This document shows positions 34,852 to 44,005 of a stretch of DNA of 64,000 nt, piece after piece. A program made the translations under genes and the position numbers. Position 1 is the first letter of the stretch; each line of letters opens with the position of its first letter. This stretch comes from Mucilaginibacter robiniae. Its GTDB lineage: Bacteria; Bacteroidota; Bacteroidia; Sphingobacteriales; Sphingobacteriaceae. The stretch is taken from positions 4,340,001 through 4,404,000 of the forward strand of contig NZ_CP051682.1 of assembly GCF_012849215.1 (NCBI RefSeq), in the 5' to 3' direction. A model generated the notes under the pieces. The model saw nothing but the letters and a program-made list of their open reading frames with translations, was not told the DNA's origin and ran no database searches.

Positions 34852-35520
34852 ATGAAGCATTTAATTGCACCTTCCATTTTAGCGGCTGATTTTGGTAATC
34901 TTCAGCGTGATATTGAAATGTTAAATTGTAGTCAGGCCGACTGGATACATGTAGATGTGATGGATGGTGTATTTGTTCCGAATATTTCATTTGGCTTTCC
35001 GGTACTTGAAGTAGTACGAAAATATGCTACCAAGCCGCTAGACGTACATTTGATGATTACCGATCCAGACCGATATTTAAAAGCTTTTCAGACGGCTGGA
35101 GCAACTTTAATTACTGTACACCTTGAAGCTTGTACTCACTTACACCGTACTATACAAGCCATAAAAGAACTTGGATGTCAAGCTGGCGTAGCTCTCAATC
35201 CACATACCCCTGTAAGCTTACTGGAAGATATTATTACTGATTTAGATTTAGTGCTCATTATGTCAGTTAATCCTGGCTTTGGAGGACAACGTTTTATTGA
35301 TAATAGCTACAAAAAAATAAAGCAGGTGAAAGCATTAAGCGACCAGTACAATCCAAACTTGTATATAGAAATAGATGGTGGAGTCAATCAGCATAATGCA
35401 AACAGCTTGGTAGCCGCAGGTGCCAATGTATTAGTAGCTGGTAATGCTGTGTTTGCAGCGTCCAATCCATCGCAAACCATAATTGATTTAAAAGTGGCGA
35501 GTGATCTGAAATTTGTTTAA
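34852..35520 (+). CDS. rpe: Ribulose-phosphate 3-epimerase
   Basis: This 222-residue TIM-barrel enzyme of the pentose phosphate pathway interconverts ribulose-5-phosphate and xylulose-5-phosphate. Signature blocks are APSILAADFGNL (6-17), HVDVMDGVFVPNISFG (33-48), DVHLMITDPDRYL, VNPGFGGQRFI near 140-150 and IEIDGGVNQHNA near 175-186, with the metal-binding His and Asp residues in place. The predicted transcript is leaderless. It is a single gene followed by the serine-synthesis genes. Confidence 0.95.
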   Translation: MKHLIAPSILAADFGNLQRDIEMLNCSQADWIHVDVMDGVFVPNISFGFPVLEVVRKYATKPLDVHLMITDPDRYLKAFQTAGATLITVHLEACTHLHRTIQAIKELGCQAGVALNPHTPVSLLEDIITDLDLVLIMSVNPGFGGQRFIDNSYKKIKQVKALSDQYNPNLYIEIDGGVNQHNANSLVAAGANVLVAGNAVFAASNPSQTIIDLKVASDLKFV

Positions 35521-35654
35521 TTATTTACTTTCAAGCTTTTACGGTATTCTGTTAAAATATGTAAATATCTGATATAGGTAAAGCTTAAATGGTTAACTTC
35601 GAAGCAATCAATAGCAAACCATGCTGTTGATACAATTGAATGTATTTGCAAACT

Positions 35655-36722
35655 ATGAAACATAATTTTGGTGCCGGCCCCGGTATTCTTCCCCATGAAG
35701 TAATAAAGCAAGCTTCACAGGGCGTGATAGATTTTAATGGTATTGGTTTGTCAATATTAGAAATTTCACACCGTTCAGCTGAGTTTGAATCTGTATTAAG
35801 TGAAGCTATAAAGCTGGTAAAAGAATTATTACAGGTTCCAGAAGGTTATTCTGTGTTGTTTTTGCAAGGTGGCGCCAGTCAGCAATTTGCAATGGTTCCG
35901 TATAACCTGTTACCTGAAAATGGTAAAGCAGCCTATTTAGAAACTGGTGTATGGGCTAATAAAGCTTCTAAAGAAGCCAAGTACTTTGGCGAAGTGCAAA
36001 CTATAGGCTCTTCTAAAGAAAGCAACTTTACGTACATTCCGAAAGATTATGAAGTGCCTGCCGATGCGGCTTACTTTCATATTACTTCTAACAATACCAT
36101 TTACGGAACACAGATGCAGGAGTTTAAACCTTCACCTGTACCTATGGTTGCTGACATGTCATCAGATATTTTCAGCCGTAAATTTAATGTGGCAGATTTT
36201 AGTTTAATCTATGCTGGTGCTCAAAAAAATATGGGTCCGGCTGGGGTAACGCTGGTTATTATTAAGGATGACATATTAGGAAAAGTAAACCGGAAGATAC
36301 CAGCTATGTTCAATTATCAAACGCAAATTGAAGGTGGCTCCATGTACAATACACCACCTGTTTTTGCTGTATATGTATCTATGTTAACCCTAAATTGGTT
36401 AAAGGCAAAAGGTGGAGTAGAGGCTATTGAAAAGGAAAACAATGCAAAAGCAGCAGCTTTATACAGAGAGATTGACCGTAATTCATTGTTTAAAGGAGTA
36501 AGTGCAATTGAAGATCGTTCTAAAATGAACGTGTGCTTTGTTATGAATAATCCTGAACATGAAAAGCCATTTCTAAAGTTGTGTGATGATAAAGGAATAG
36601 TGGGCATTAAAGGCCACCGCAGTGTTGGAGGTTTCCGTGCTTCTATTTACAACGCGCTGCCTATTACCAGCGTTCATGTGCTCATTGATGCCATGCAGGA
36701 GTTTGCTGAAAAGAATAAATAA
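35655..36722 (+). CDS. serC: Phosphoserine aminotransferase
   Basis: This 355-residue class V PLP aminotransferase converts 3-phosphohydroxypyruvate to phosphoserine. Blocks include NFGAGPGILPHEV near the start, LEISHRSAEFESVL, LFLQGGASQQFAMVPYNLL, HITSNNTIYGTQM, ADMSSDIFSRKF, GAQKNMGPAGVT (Schiff-base Lys) and GHRSVGGFRASIYNA. I chose the ATG at 35655, five codons inside the longer frame, because it gives the usual MKHNFGAGPG start. A TGTATTTG sequence 7 bases upstream is a near match to the -7 box. It is followed by serA, 126 bases downstream. Confidence 0.93.
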   Translation: MKHNFGAGPGILPHEVIKQASQGVIDFNGIGLSILEISHRSAEFESVLSEAIKLVKELLQVPEGYSVLFLQGGASQQFAMVPYNLLPENGKAAYLETGVWANKASKEAKYFGEVQTIGSSKESNFTYIPKDYEVPADAAYFHITSNNTIYGTQMQEFKPSPVPMVADMSSDIFSRKFNVADFSLIYAGAQKNMGPAGVTLVIIKDDILGKVNRKIPAMFNYQTQIEGGSMYNTPPVFAVYVSMLTLNWLKAKGGVEAIEKENNAKAAALYREIDRNSLFKGVSAIEDRSKMNVCFVMNNPEHEKPFLKLCDDKGIVGIKGHRSVGGFRASIYNALPITSVHVLIDAMQEFAEKNK

Positions 36723-36811
36723 TTAAGTGCGTAGTTGAATGATGGGTGATTAGTTAAGGTGATTCACTTTATAAAAGAAGCCTCATCTACTCGTGTTTAA
36801 ACCTGTATCAC

Positions 36812-36841
36812 TCAACTACTCACTATTCAACTACTCACTAT
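36812..36841. repeat. Perfect 15-bp tandem duplication upstream of serA
   Basis: TCAACTACTCACTAT occurs twice head to tail and ends 7 bases before the serA ATG. The upstream part of the gap (36730-36768) contains a partly complementary stretch (GTTGAATGATGGGTGATTAG), so the serC-serA gap could fold into an imperfect hairpin. The composition resembles a dispersed intergenic repeat. Confidence 0.6.
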
Positions 36842-36848
36842 CCACAAT

Positions 36849-37802
36849 ATGATAAAGTTACTAGCCAATGATGGCATTGATCCGGTAGGTAAACAGATGT
36901 TGGAAGCTGCCGGTATATCTGTTGATACTATTAATATTCCGCAAGATCAACTTTCTGAGAAACTACAAAACTACGATGCTATTACAGTGCGTAGTGCTAC
37001 TAAAGTGCGTAAAGCATTGATAGATGCATGTCCAAATTTAAAATTGATAGGTCGCGGTGGTGTAGGAGTTGATAATATTGATGTTGAATACGCCATGGAA
37101 AAGGGAGTAGCTGTTTACAACACTCCTGCATCCTCATCTGCTTCGGTGGCTGAGCTAGTATTTGCTCATCTATTTACAGGTGTTCGCTTTTTGCAAGATA
37201 GTAACCGTAAAATGCCGATTGAAGGCAATACTAAGTTTAATGATTTGAAAAAATCATATGCTAAAGGTATTGAGCTCCGGGGTAAAACTCTAGGTATTTT
37301 AGGCTTCGGACGTATTGGCCGTGAAGTAGCCAAAATAGCTTTTGGTACGGGTATGGAGGTATTGGCTTATGACCCTTATCCATCAACTACCGAGCTGGAA
37401 GTTGTATTAGGAGGTGGTGTTACTGCTAAAGTTCCGGTAATTTACGTTACTAAAGAAGAGCTGATTGGCCAGAGCGATTTTATATCACTGCATGTGCCTT
37501 TTAGTGAGAAGCCAGTTATTGGTGCTGGTGAGTTTAATCAGATGAAAAAAGGAGCAGCTTTGGTAAACTGTTCTCGTGGAGGCACTGTTGATGAAGATGC
37601 TTTATTAGAAGTATTGAATTCAGGCAAACTGAGTTTTGCTGGTTTAGATGTGTTTGATAATGAACCTACACCACGCACTGATTTGTTGCAACATCCTAAA
37701 GTTTCATTAACACCGCACATTGGTGCTTCTACCAATGAGGCACAAGAACGTATTGGCGTTGAGTTAGCTACACTCATCATTAACTACTTTAAGCAGAAAT
37801 AA
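36849..37802 (+). CDS. serA: D-3-phosphoglycerate dehydrogenase (short form)
   Basis: This 317-residue NAD-dependent dehydrogenase makes 3-phosphohydroxypyruvate from 3-phosphoglycerate. It has a split substrate domain (ITVRSATKVRK, LKLIGRGGVGVDNIDVEYA) and a nucleotide domain with GKTLGILGFGRIGREVAKIA. The catalytic Arg is in VNCSRGGTVDEDAL near 238, the Glu in FDNEPTP and the His in LTPHIGAST near 295. The C-terminal ACT/regulatory domain of long SerA forms is missing, so serine feedback through it is not expected. With serC it supplies serine, which is also the substrate of the window's serine palmitoyltransferase. Confidence 0.92.
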   Translation: MIKLLANDGIDPVGKQMLEAAGISVDTINIPQDQLSEKLQNYDAITVRSATKVRKALIDACPNLKLIGRGGVGVDNIDVEYAMEKGVAVYNTPASSSASVAELVFAHLFTGVRFLQDSNRKMPIEGNTKFNDLKKSYAKGIELRGKTLGILGFGRIGREVAKIAFGTGMEVLAYDPYPSTTELEVVLGGGVTAKVPVIYVTKEELIGQSDFISLHVPFSEKPVIGAGEFNQMKKGAALVNCSRGGTVDEDALLEVLNSGKLSFAGLDVFDNEPTPRTDLLQHPKVSLTPHIGASTNEAQERIGVELATLIINYFKQK

Positions 37803-37830
37803 ACTCGCATTAAAAAATATTATTCAAAAA

Positions 37831-37871
37831 CAGAAAAGCCCTAATTACCTCAAGTAATTAGGGCTTTTCTG
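37831..37871. terminator. Bidirectional terminator between serA and a lipoprotein gene
   Basis: This is a perfect 18-bp inverted repeat with arm CAGAAAAGCCCTAATTAC and a 5-base loop CTCAA. It lies between convergent genes. Confidence 0.85.
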
Positions 37872-37889
37872 TTAGCATTATGCTTCTAT

Positions 37890-38492
37890 TTATAAGTTAA
37901 ATGACCCACTTATTTTCAGTGTAGTTTTGTTATCAGCATCATTAACCATAACTCCATCAAAGGTTCCTTGAGTGGTTACTTTATCAGTACCGTTAACGTA
38001 GGTTGTAAAATTAATCTTATTTACAGAATTACTTGCCATGGAATAAGAGGTACCATCGGCTAAAATGATAGAGATTTGTGTTATACTAAATGTGCCAGCT
38101 TTAACGCCATCCGTTGAAAGTGAAAATGCAATATCAGTATTGCCCATTCCGGCGGCGAGTAACGTAGTTGATTTAGATATCCCTAACCCACCATCAGCTT
38201 CAACATAAGCTGCACCTACAAGGTAGGTGGAATTGTTATTAACTAAAGTATAGGTTTTGCTATTTAATGTAAAAACAATAGTACCAGAAGAGCCAACGGG
38301 TACTTGACTATTACCTCCATTACTATTTGCACCTGTATTTAAGGGTACAACAACGTTGCTTTTTGTGACACTGCCTGATTTAACAATTACTGGATCAGGA
38401 TCAGCTGATTTCCCACATGATTGAAAAATTAGGGTGCTACTGGCAATTAGAATGATAGCAGAGAAACTGTACTTATGCGAGAGTAACTTCAT
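37890..38492 (-). CDS. Lipoprotein of unknown function
   Basis: This 200-residue protein has a type II signal peptide ending LIFQSC-G, predicted to be lipidated on Cys26. The next 50 residues are Val/Ser/Gly/Asn-rich and low complexity. The remainder is beta-rich (TIVFTLNSKTYTLVNNNSTYLVG, then TTLKISGSFNL at the end). It resembles small Bacteroidota surface lipoproteins without a named family. It is monocistronic with terminators around it. Function unknown. Confidence 0.75.
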   Translation of the reverse strand: MKLLSHKYSFSAIILIASSTLIFQSCGKSADPDPVIVKSGSVTKSNVVVPLNTGANSNGGNSQVPVGSSGTIVFTLNSKTYTLVNNNSTYLVGAAYVEADGGLGISKSTTLLAAGMGNTDIAFSLSTDGVKAGTFSITQISIILADGTSYSMASNSVNKINFTTYVNGTDKVTTQGTFDGVMVNDADNKTTLKISGSFNL

Positions 38493-38560
38493 GAATATAT
38501 TGTATAAGGTTAAGCTTTATTGCGCTAAAAGCAAACGAATATACAACCAAAATTATTGAT

Positions 38561-39952
38561 TTACAAAGTATAGCTTTTTCCTTTTTCAGGAATAGTTACC
38601 TGATAATTATCCTGTTGCAATGCTACTGACAAAGCTTCCATACTATTGTACTCACCATGAACTAGAAATACTTGTTTTAGTTCATCAGCTTTTTGCTGTT
38701 TAACAGTATTAACTAAATCATCATGATCGCCATGTGCACTGAATAAATCTGTTTGCTTAATGGTTGCATATACAGCTAATTCTCGATCTTTAATGTGTAC
38801 AATGGGATCGCCGCGTAACAATCGATGACCTAACGTGCCTTTGGCACAATAGCCGATAAAAAGTATAGTACAATAATAGTTTTGAATGTTATAAAACAAG
38901 TGATCTTGTATGCGGCCACCCTCCAGCATACCGGCCGAAGAGATTATAATACAAGGTTCAAAGTAATTTGATATCTGTCGACTGTCTTTCAAGCTTTCCA
39001 CATAAGTAAGGTTTTCAAAATCAAATTCGTCACCTTGTGATTTATAAAACTCTTGAGCATCAGCATTTAGCAGTTCATGGTGCTTTCGAAACACATCAGT
39101 TGAAATTGCTGCTAATGGACTATCTACAAATACCTTAACAGGCGGAAGTAAACCACTGCTAAATATTTTATTTAGCGAGTAAACTAATGCCTGTGTGCGC
39201 CCAATACTGAAAGCTGGTATAATTAACCTACCAGGTTCTTTAATGCAAACCTTATCAACTGTTTCAATCAGCACTTGTTCAACAGTTTTCTCTTTGGAGT
39301 GATAACGGCCGCCGTAGGTTGATTCGGTAACTAAATAATCAACTTTAGGTAGTGATTCAGGATCATTAAGTACCGGGTAATTCTTACGACCTATATCACC
39401 TGTAAAAGCAATAGTTTTTTCAACGCCATTATCATTTACTTTCACTACAGCTGCTGCTGCACCTAATAAGTGGCCAACTGGAATAAAAGTTAGCTCCACA
39501 TCACCGTTAAGACGGAAGGGTTTGTTAAAGCTGATGGTTACAAAACGTTCTACAGTATCCATCACGTGCTTTTGCAAGTAGAGTGGTTGTTGGGTATTAT
39601 GTGATTTACCACGACCGCGTTTGCGACTTTTCTGCGTTTTGTGCATGAAAATACTTACGGAATCAAGCAAGAGCAGTTCAGTAAGCTTAGCAGTAGGTGA
39701 GGTACATAGTATTTGTCCCTCAAAGCCCATGCGTAACAAAGTGGGTAAGTTGCCTGAATGATCAATGTGTGCATGCGTTAAGATAACCACATCAATTTCA
39801 GCCGGATTAAAAGGAAATTGCTCGTTAGCTTGTATGTTACGGTCTTTTTCGTAATCAAGTCCGCAATCAATTAATATTTTATATTGGTTTACTTCCAGCA
39901 GGTGCATACTGCCGGTTACCTGACGGGCTGCCCCGTGTATGGTTAATTTCAT
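38561..39952 (-). CDS. Metallo-beta-lactamase/beta-CASP RNA-processing nuclease
   Basis: This 463-residue protein of the CPSF-like MBL family has the metal motif THAHIDHSGNLP near 59-70, His in PVGHLLGAAA near 158, FTGDIGRKNYP near 178, and the beta-CASP region RLIIPAFSIGRTQALVYSLN plus SSAGMLEGGRI. The RMMBL C-terminal motif is TDLFSAHGDHDDLVN followed by VFLVHGEYNSM. These act as endo- or exoribonucleases in the cytoplasm. A basic insert KSRKRGRGKSHN near 107-118 is unusual and may bind RNA. It is transcribed alone. Confidence 0.9.
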   Translation of the reverse strand: MKLTIHGAARQVTGSMHLLEVNQYKILIDCGLDYEKDRNIQANEQFPFNPAEIDVVILTHAHIDHSGNLPTLLRMGFEGQILCTSPTAKLTELLLLDSVSIFMHKTQKSRKRGRGKSHNTQQPLYLQKHVMDTVERFVTISFNKPFRLNGDVELTFIPVGHLLGAAAAVVKVNDNGVEKTIAFTGDIGRKNYPVLNDPESLPKVDYLVTESTYGGRYHSKEKTVEQVLIETVDKVCIKEPGRLIIPAFSIGRTQALVYSLNKIFSSGLLPPVKVFVDSPLAAISTDVFRKHHELLNADAQEFYKSQGDEFDFENLTYVESLKDSRQISNYFEPCIIISSAGMLEGGRIQDHLFYNIQNYYCTILFIGYCAKGTLGHRLLRGDPIVHIKDRELAVYATIKQTDLFSAHGDHDDLVNTVKQQKADELKQVFLVHGEYNSMEALSVALQQDNYQVTIPEKGKSYTL

Positions 39953-40060
39953 TTATCTCCTTTTGGTTTTTATCTCACAGATTATCTTTAACAATTGATG
40001 ACAACAAGGTTTTAAAAGAATTTGTTGTCATCAAGTGCTTAATAATCCATGAAGCAGCTG

Positions 40061-41896
40061 CTATGCAGTAGCATCAAATTGTAGCTGACTTAAGTAGCGG
40101 TACAAACCTTGCTCATGAGAAATTAGTTCCTCATGGGTGCCGCTTTCAATAATGCGACCTTTTTCCAGTACCACAATTTGGTCTGCCTCGCGTATAGTGG
40201 ATAGGCGGTGCGCAATAATGATAGATGTACGCCCTTTCATTAATTCTTCCAAGGCTTCCTGTACTAAACGTTCAGATTCAGAATCTAATGATGAGGTAGC
40301 TTCATCAAGTATTAATATAGCCGGATTTTTCAATAAGGCTCTTGCAATAGCGATACGTTGTCGCTGCCCACCTGATAATTTAACACCACGTTCGCCTACA
40401 ATCGTATCATACCCTTCCGGAAAACCGGTAATAAACTGATGGGCATTGGCACGTTTAGCTGCTTGTATTACTTCTTCCCGGCTGGCATTACGTTTACCGT
40501 AAGCAATGTTTTCAAATATGCTGCCGCCAAACAATAGTACATCTTGCGGTACAATAGCTACCTGGTTACGTATGTCTGTTAATGCATAGTCGCTTACAGG
40601 AGCGCCATCAAACAACATAGTGCCGCTTTGTGGATGATAAAATTGCAAAATGAGCGAGGCCATAGTAGATTTACCGGATCCGCTAGGCCCAACAATAGCA
40701 ACTTTCTGGCCGGCTTTAGCTTCTAAGGTTACATCTTTTAATACTTCTATCTCGGGGCGAGAAGGATAATGGAAGTTGATGTGACGGAAAGATAAATTGC
40801 CTTTTAAAGTTTGTTTAATATTGTTATCTGTTTCAGTTATTGAAATAGGTTCACCTTGCTCATTCAGGATTTCCAACACACGTTCGCTGGAGCCTACAGC
40901 TTTTTGAATGTTGGCATATAAGTCAGGTAAACTCCCCATTGCCGCACTAATGAATGCTGCATATACAATAAACGTGGTTAGCTTACCAAAAGTAAAACCG
41001 TGATCGTGAATAGATACCAGATAAGAGCCATACCATATCTCGCAAAAAATAACACCAAACAAGCAGAACACTATGAATGCTCCAAACATACCCCGGTATT
41101 TAGAACCACGTACAGCCAGGTTAACCACTTCACGTAAGTTGCGATCGTAACGGTTTGCTTCGAAAGCCTCGCTTACAAAAGCCTTCACGTTAGCAATACC
41201 TTGTAGAGTTTCTTCAACTATGGTGTTAGATTCAGCTAATTTATCTTGTGCCTGGCGTGATAGGTTTCGTATAAATTTACCAAAAAACATAGCAACAGCT
41301 ATTAAAAAAGGTAAAACTACTAACAGTGCAAAAGTAAGCTTGATGGATACAATGGTTAAAAGAATAATGCCACCTACCAAAATAATCAATTGCCTAATAG
41401 CTTCTGCAATGGTAGTAGTTAGTGTATCCTGTATTTGTGACAAATCGGCTGAAATACGGCTGTTCAGCTCACCTACACGCCGATTAGCAAAAAAATCCAT
41501 AGGTAGAGTTACCATTTTAAAATAAGTGTCTCTGCGTATATCAGCCAATGATTGTTCGGCCACTTGCACAAACCAAGTAATTCGAAAATAGGATATGAAG
41601 CCCTGTAAAAATAATACAGTAATCGCAATCTCACCAATTGTGGTTAAATTGGCTGGTATAAAGGCATAACGCTGTTTTCCTTGTGCGGCATCAATTAAAG
41701 CACCAAAGAAGCCTGGAAAAGCTAATCCTGTTAAGCTGGATAATATCAGAAATACTAAACCTCCAAAAAACTTAGCTCGATACGGTTGTATGTATTTTAA
41801 AAGCCTGCCTACATTTTGTAGGCTTTGTTTATTCAATTTTGCTTTTGGTAGTTCTTTTTCAGCTGCATTCCCACTATTCAAACGTTGTCGTGCCAT
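40061..41896 (-). CDS. ABC exporter half-transporter (MsbA/multidrug type)
   Basis: This 611-residue fused membrane/ATPase protein has six hydrophobic helices in residues 35-340. The nucleotide-binding domain has Walker A VGPSGSGKSTMAS near 402, the signature LSGGQRQRIAIARALLKNP near 504, Walker B AILILDEATSSLDSESE and the H-loop IIAHRLSTI. It functions as a homodimer in the inner membrane, exporting a lipid or drug. The substrate cannot be read; MsbA is possible. The gene is on its own, convergent with nothing close. Confidence 0.92.
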   Translation of the reverse strand: MARQRLNSGNAAEKELPKAKLNKQSLQNVGRLLKYIQPYRAKFFGGLVFLILSSLTGLAFPGFFGALIDAAQGKQRYAFIPANLTTIGEIAITVLFLQGFISYFRITWFVQVAEQSLADIRRDTYFKMVTLPMDFFANRRVGELNSRISADLSQIQDTLTTTIAEAIRQLIILVGGIILLTIVSIKLTFALLVVLPFLIAVAMFFGKFIRNLSRQAQDKLAESNTIVEETLQGIANVKAFVSEAFEANRYDRNLREVVNLAVRGSKYRGMFGAFIVFCLFGVIFCEIWYGSYLVSIHDHGFTFGKLTTFIVYAAFISAAMGSLPDLYANIQKAVGSSERVLEILNEQGEPISITETDNNIKQTLKGNLSFRHINFHYPSRPEIEVLKDVTLEAKAGQKVAIVGPSGSGKSTMASLILQFYHPQSGTMLFDGAPVSDYALTDIRNQVAIVPQDVLLFGGSIFENIAYGKRNASREEVIQAAKRANAHQFITGFPEGYDTIVGERGVKLSGGQRQRIAIARALLKNPAILILDEATSSLDSESERLVQEALEELMKGRTSIIIAHRLSTIREADQIVVLEKGRIIESGTHEELISHEQGLYRYLSQLQFDATA

Positions 41897-42022
41897 ACAA
41901 TATAAATTCCTTCAATATACTATAGAAGCTGTAAATTTAAGCTTAACTATGCGTTTACAGGAAAGCAACATGAAAATTGACGTTATAATGAAAACTATGT
42001 AATTGATAGTTAGTGAAAATAT

Positions 42023-42799
42023 TTATTGGAAATCAATTATTACGCTATCACCTAAGTTTAAACCCAGCAAGCCACTGGCATTACCTTTGTTAATGGCAAT
42101 TTCTAAATGATCGCTAATACCGAACAAACAAAGCTTTTCACCCTCTGGTACTTCATTATAATGCCAGCTTAATTGAGTAATTGTTTCATTTCGCTTGAAG
42201 TACAAAACAAATCGTCTTCCTTGCTGCACTTTATTAAAAAACTCTTTAGTGATATTAGTAATCACATTCTGGAACGAATCAATGTAAATAACTATACCCC
42301 GAATCAAGTTACGCTCAACGGTAGGTTGCAGGTTCATTTTCTTTTCTACACTATTTACTGGTATGCCTATTTCATTAATATTGTAACCTTGCGCAAGATG
42401 GCACGCAGCTTTTACAAAAATGTCGGCAAGTGGGAAATGTAAAAACTTTAAATCCTGAAGGATATTTATTTCTACTATTTGCTGTGGAGCCTCATCAAAA
42501 ATCAGTGAGAATATACCATTGTCGGTACCTACAAAATAATGGTTACGGTACTGCGTAGCCAAAAACTTAGTTTCGTTTTGGTAAACGGTATCAATACCGA
42601 TTAAGTGTACCGTACCTTCTGGAAAATAGTGAAAACTGTTTTTTAAAACAAAAGCAGCTTGCTGGAGGTTAAATGCTGCTACCGAATGGGTTATGTCTAC
42701 AATAGTAACTCCTGGCAAAGCTTTTAGGATGCTGCCTTTTAAAACAGCCTGATAAATATCTTTATCGCCTAAATCTGTTGTTAAAGTTATTATTGCCAT
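42023..42799 (-). CDS. SAM hydroxide adenosyltransferase (DUF62 family)
   Basis: This 258-residue protein of the SAM-dependent chlorinase/fluorinase superfamily begins with ITLTTDLGDKDIYQAVLKG near residues 3-21 and has VHLIGIDTVYQ near 65 and FVGTDNGIFSLIF near 90-102. The second domain has IRGIVIYIDSFQNVITNIT near 160. The family hydrolyses S-adenosylmethionine to adenosine and methionine; halogenase activity needs residues that this subgroup normally lacks. It is divergent from the PhoH gene, with 102 bases between starts. Confidence in family is high. Confidence 0.85.
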   Translation of the reverse strand: MAIITLTTDLGDKDIYQAVLKGSILKALPGVTIVDITHSVAAFNLQQAAFVLKNSFHYFPEGTVHLIGIDTVYQNETKFLATQYRNHYFVGTDNGIFSLIFDEAPQQIVEINILQDLKFLHFPLADIFVKAACHLAQGYNINEIGIPVNSVEKKMNLQPTVERNLIRGIVIYIDSFQNVITNITKEFFNKVQQGRRFVLYFKRNETITQLSWHYNEVPEGEKLCLFGISDHLEIAINKGNASGLLGLNLGDSVIIDFQ

Positions 42800-42901
42800 G
42801 CTTAATTAAATATTTATTGCTAATCTTGTGTTAGCATTAAGAAAGTGCAAATATTCAAAAAATTTAACCATTAAAAATCGGCAACTCAAAATCAATTACT
42901 G

Positions 42902-43864
42902 TTGAACGAACTTAAGCTATCTATTGAACACATTAACCCCGCGGTTTTGTGGGGTCCGAACAATGATCATTTTGAGATCATTAAGAAACAATATCCTAAA
43001 TTAAAAATTGTAGCCCGCGGCAGCGAAGTAAAAGTGCTGGGCGATGAGAATGAACTTGCAGCTTTTAAAGATAAATTTGGTTATTTGCTGCAGCATGTTG
43101 AAAAGTTTGATAACCTGAGTATAACAGATATTGAACGTATTTTAGGTGCTAAAGCAATTGAGCCAGCAACACCAACAGACACGCAAGGTGACAAATCTAC
43201 TACTGGTGAGGTAATTGTTTTTGGCCCTAACGGTATTATGGTAAAGGCCCGTACAGCTAACCAACGCCGTATGGTAACTAGTATCACCAAAAGCGACATT
43301 ATGTTTGCTATTGGTCCAGCTGGCACAGGTAAAACCTACACAGCGGTTGCTTTAGCAGTAAGGGCATTGAAAAACAAGGAAATCAAACGGATTATATTAA
43401 CTCGACCGGCTGTAGAAGCGGGAGAGAACTTGGGTTTCTTGCCAGGCGATTTGAAGGAGAAAATTGATCCATATCTGCGCCCATTGTATGATGCTTTGGA
43501 TGATATGATACCTGCCGAGAAACTGAAAACTTATCTGGAAAACCGTACTATAGAGATTGCTCCGTTAGCCTTTATGCGTGGCCGTACGCTGGATAATTGT
43601 TTTGTGATACTGGATGAAGCTCAGAATGCTACAGACATGCAGTTGAAAATGTTCCTGACTCGTATGGGACCTTCAGCCAAGTTTATTGTTACAGGTGATG
43701 TTACCCAAATTGATTTACCTAAAAAACAACAATCGGGCTTGCATACAGCGTTACACATTTTAACCGATATTAAAGGTATTGAAATAATTTACCTAAGCGG
43801 TGAAGATGTTGTACGGCATAAGTTGGTAAAACGCATTTTGGAAGCATACGGAGATATACAATAA
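42902..43864 (+). CDS. PhoH-family ATPase
   Basis: This 320-residue protein of the PhoH-like P-loop family has Walker A IGPAGTGKTYTAVALA near 137-152 and the PhoH phrases ILTRPAVEAGENLGFLPGDLKEK and LDNCFVILDEAQNATDMQLKMFLTRMG (Walker B DEAQN). An N-terminal KH-like region is present at about 25-70. The start codon is TTG; no nearby in-frame ATG gives the full N-terminus. Its cellular role is not settled; related proteins are linked to RNA metabolism. It ends before a large hairpin and the purC promoter. Confidence 0.9.
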   Translation: MNELKLSIEHINPAVLWGPNNDHFEIIKKQYPKLKIVARGSEVKVLGDENELAAFKDKFGYLLQHVEKFDNLSITDIERILGAKAIEPATPTDTQGDKSTTGEVIVFGPNGIMVKARTANQRRMVTSITKSDIMFAIGPAGTGKTYTAVALAVRALKNKEIKRIILTRPAVEAGENLGFLPGDLKEKIDPYLRPLYDALDDMIPAEKLKTYLENRTIEIAPLAFMRGRTLDNCFVILDEAQNATDMQLKMFLTRMGPSAKFIVTGDVTQIDLPKKQQSGLHTALHILTDIKGIEIIYLSGEDVVRHKLVKRILEAYGDIQ

Positions 43865-43880
43865 TTGTACATCTGAAAAC

Positions 43881-43937
43881 TAAGAGTTGGGTGTGGAGAA
43901 ATCGAAATGGTTTTTTAGCTCCCGACTCTTATCTTTG
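43881..43937 (+). promoter_or_regulatory. Large hairpin after PhoH and purC promoter box
   Basis: TAAGAGTTGGG pairs with CCCGACTCTTA (one G-U pair) across a 29-base loop and is a possible terminator for the PhoH gene. TATCTTTG at 43930-43937 overlaps its right arm and is a full -7 match, 68 bases before the purC ATG. Confidence 0.5.
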
Positions 43938-44005
43938 CTACCTGTTGAAAATAGTTTACAGGTACACGGGGGCAGGATTGCTGACCCATATTCTTGATGC
44001 AAATC

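Noticed and set aside
36812..36841. CRISPR-like repeat
   Set aside because: Only two copies with no spacer; it is a simple tandem duplication.
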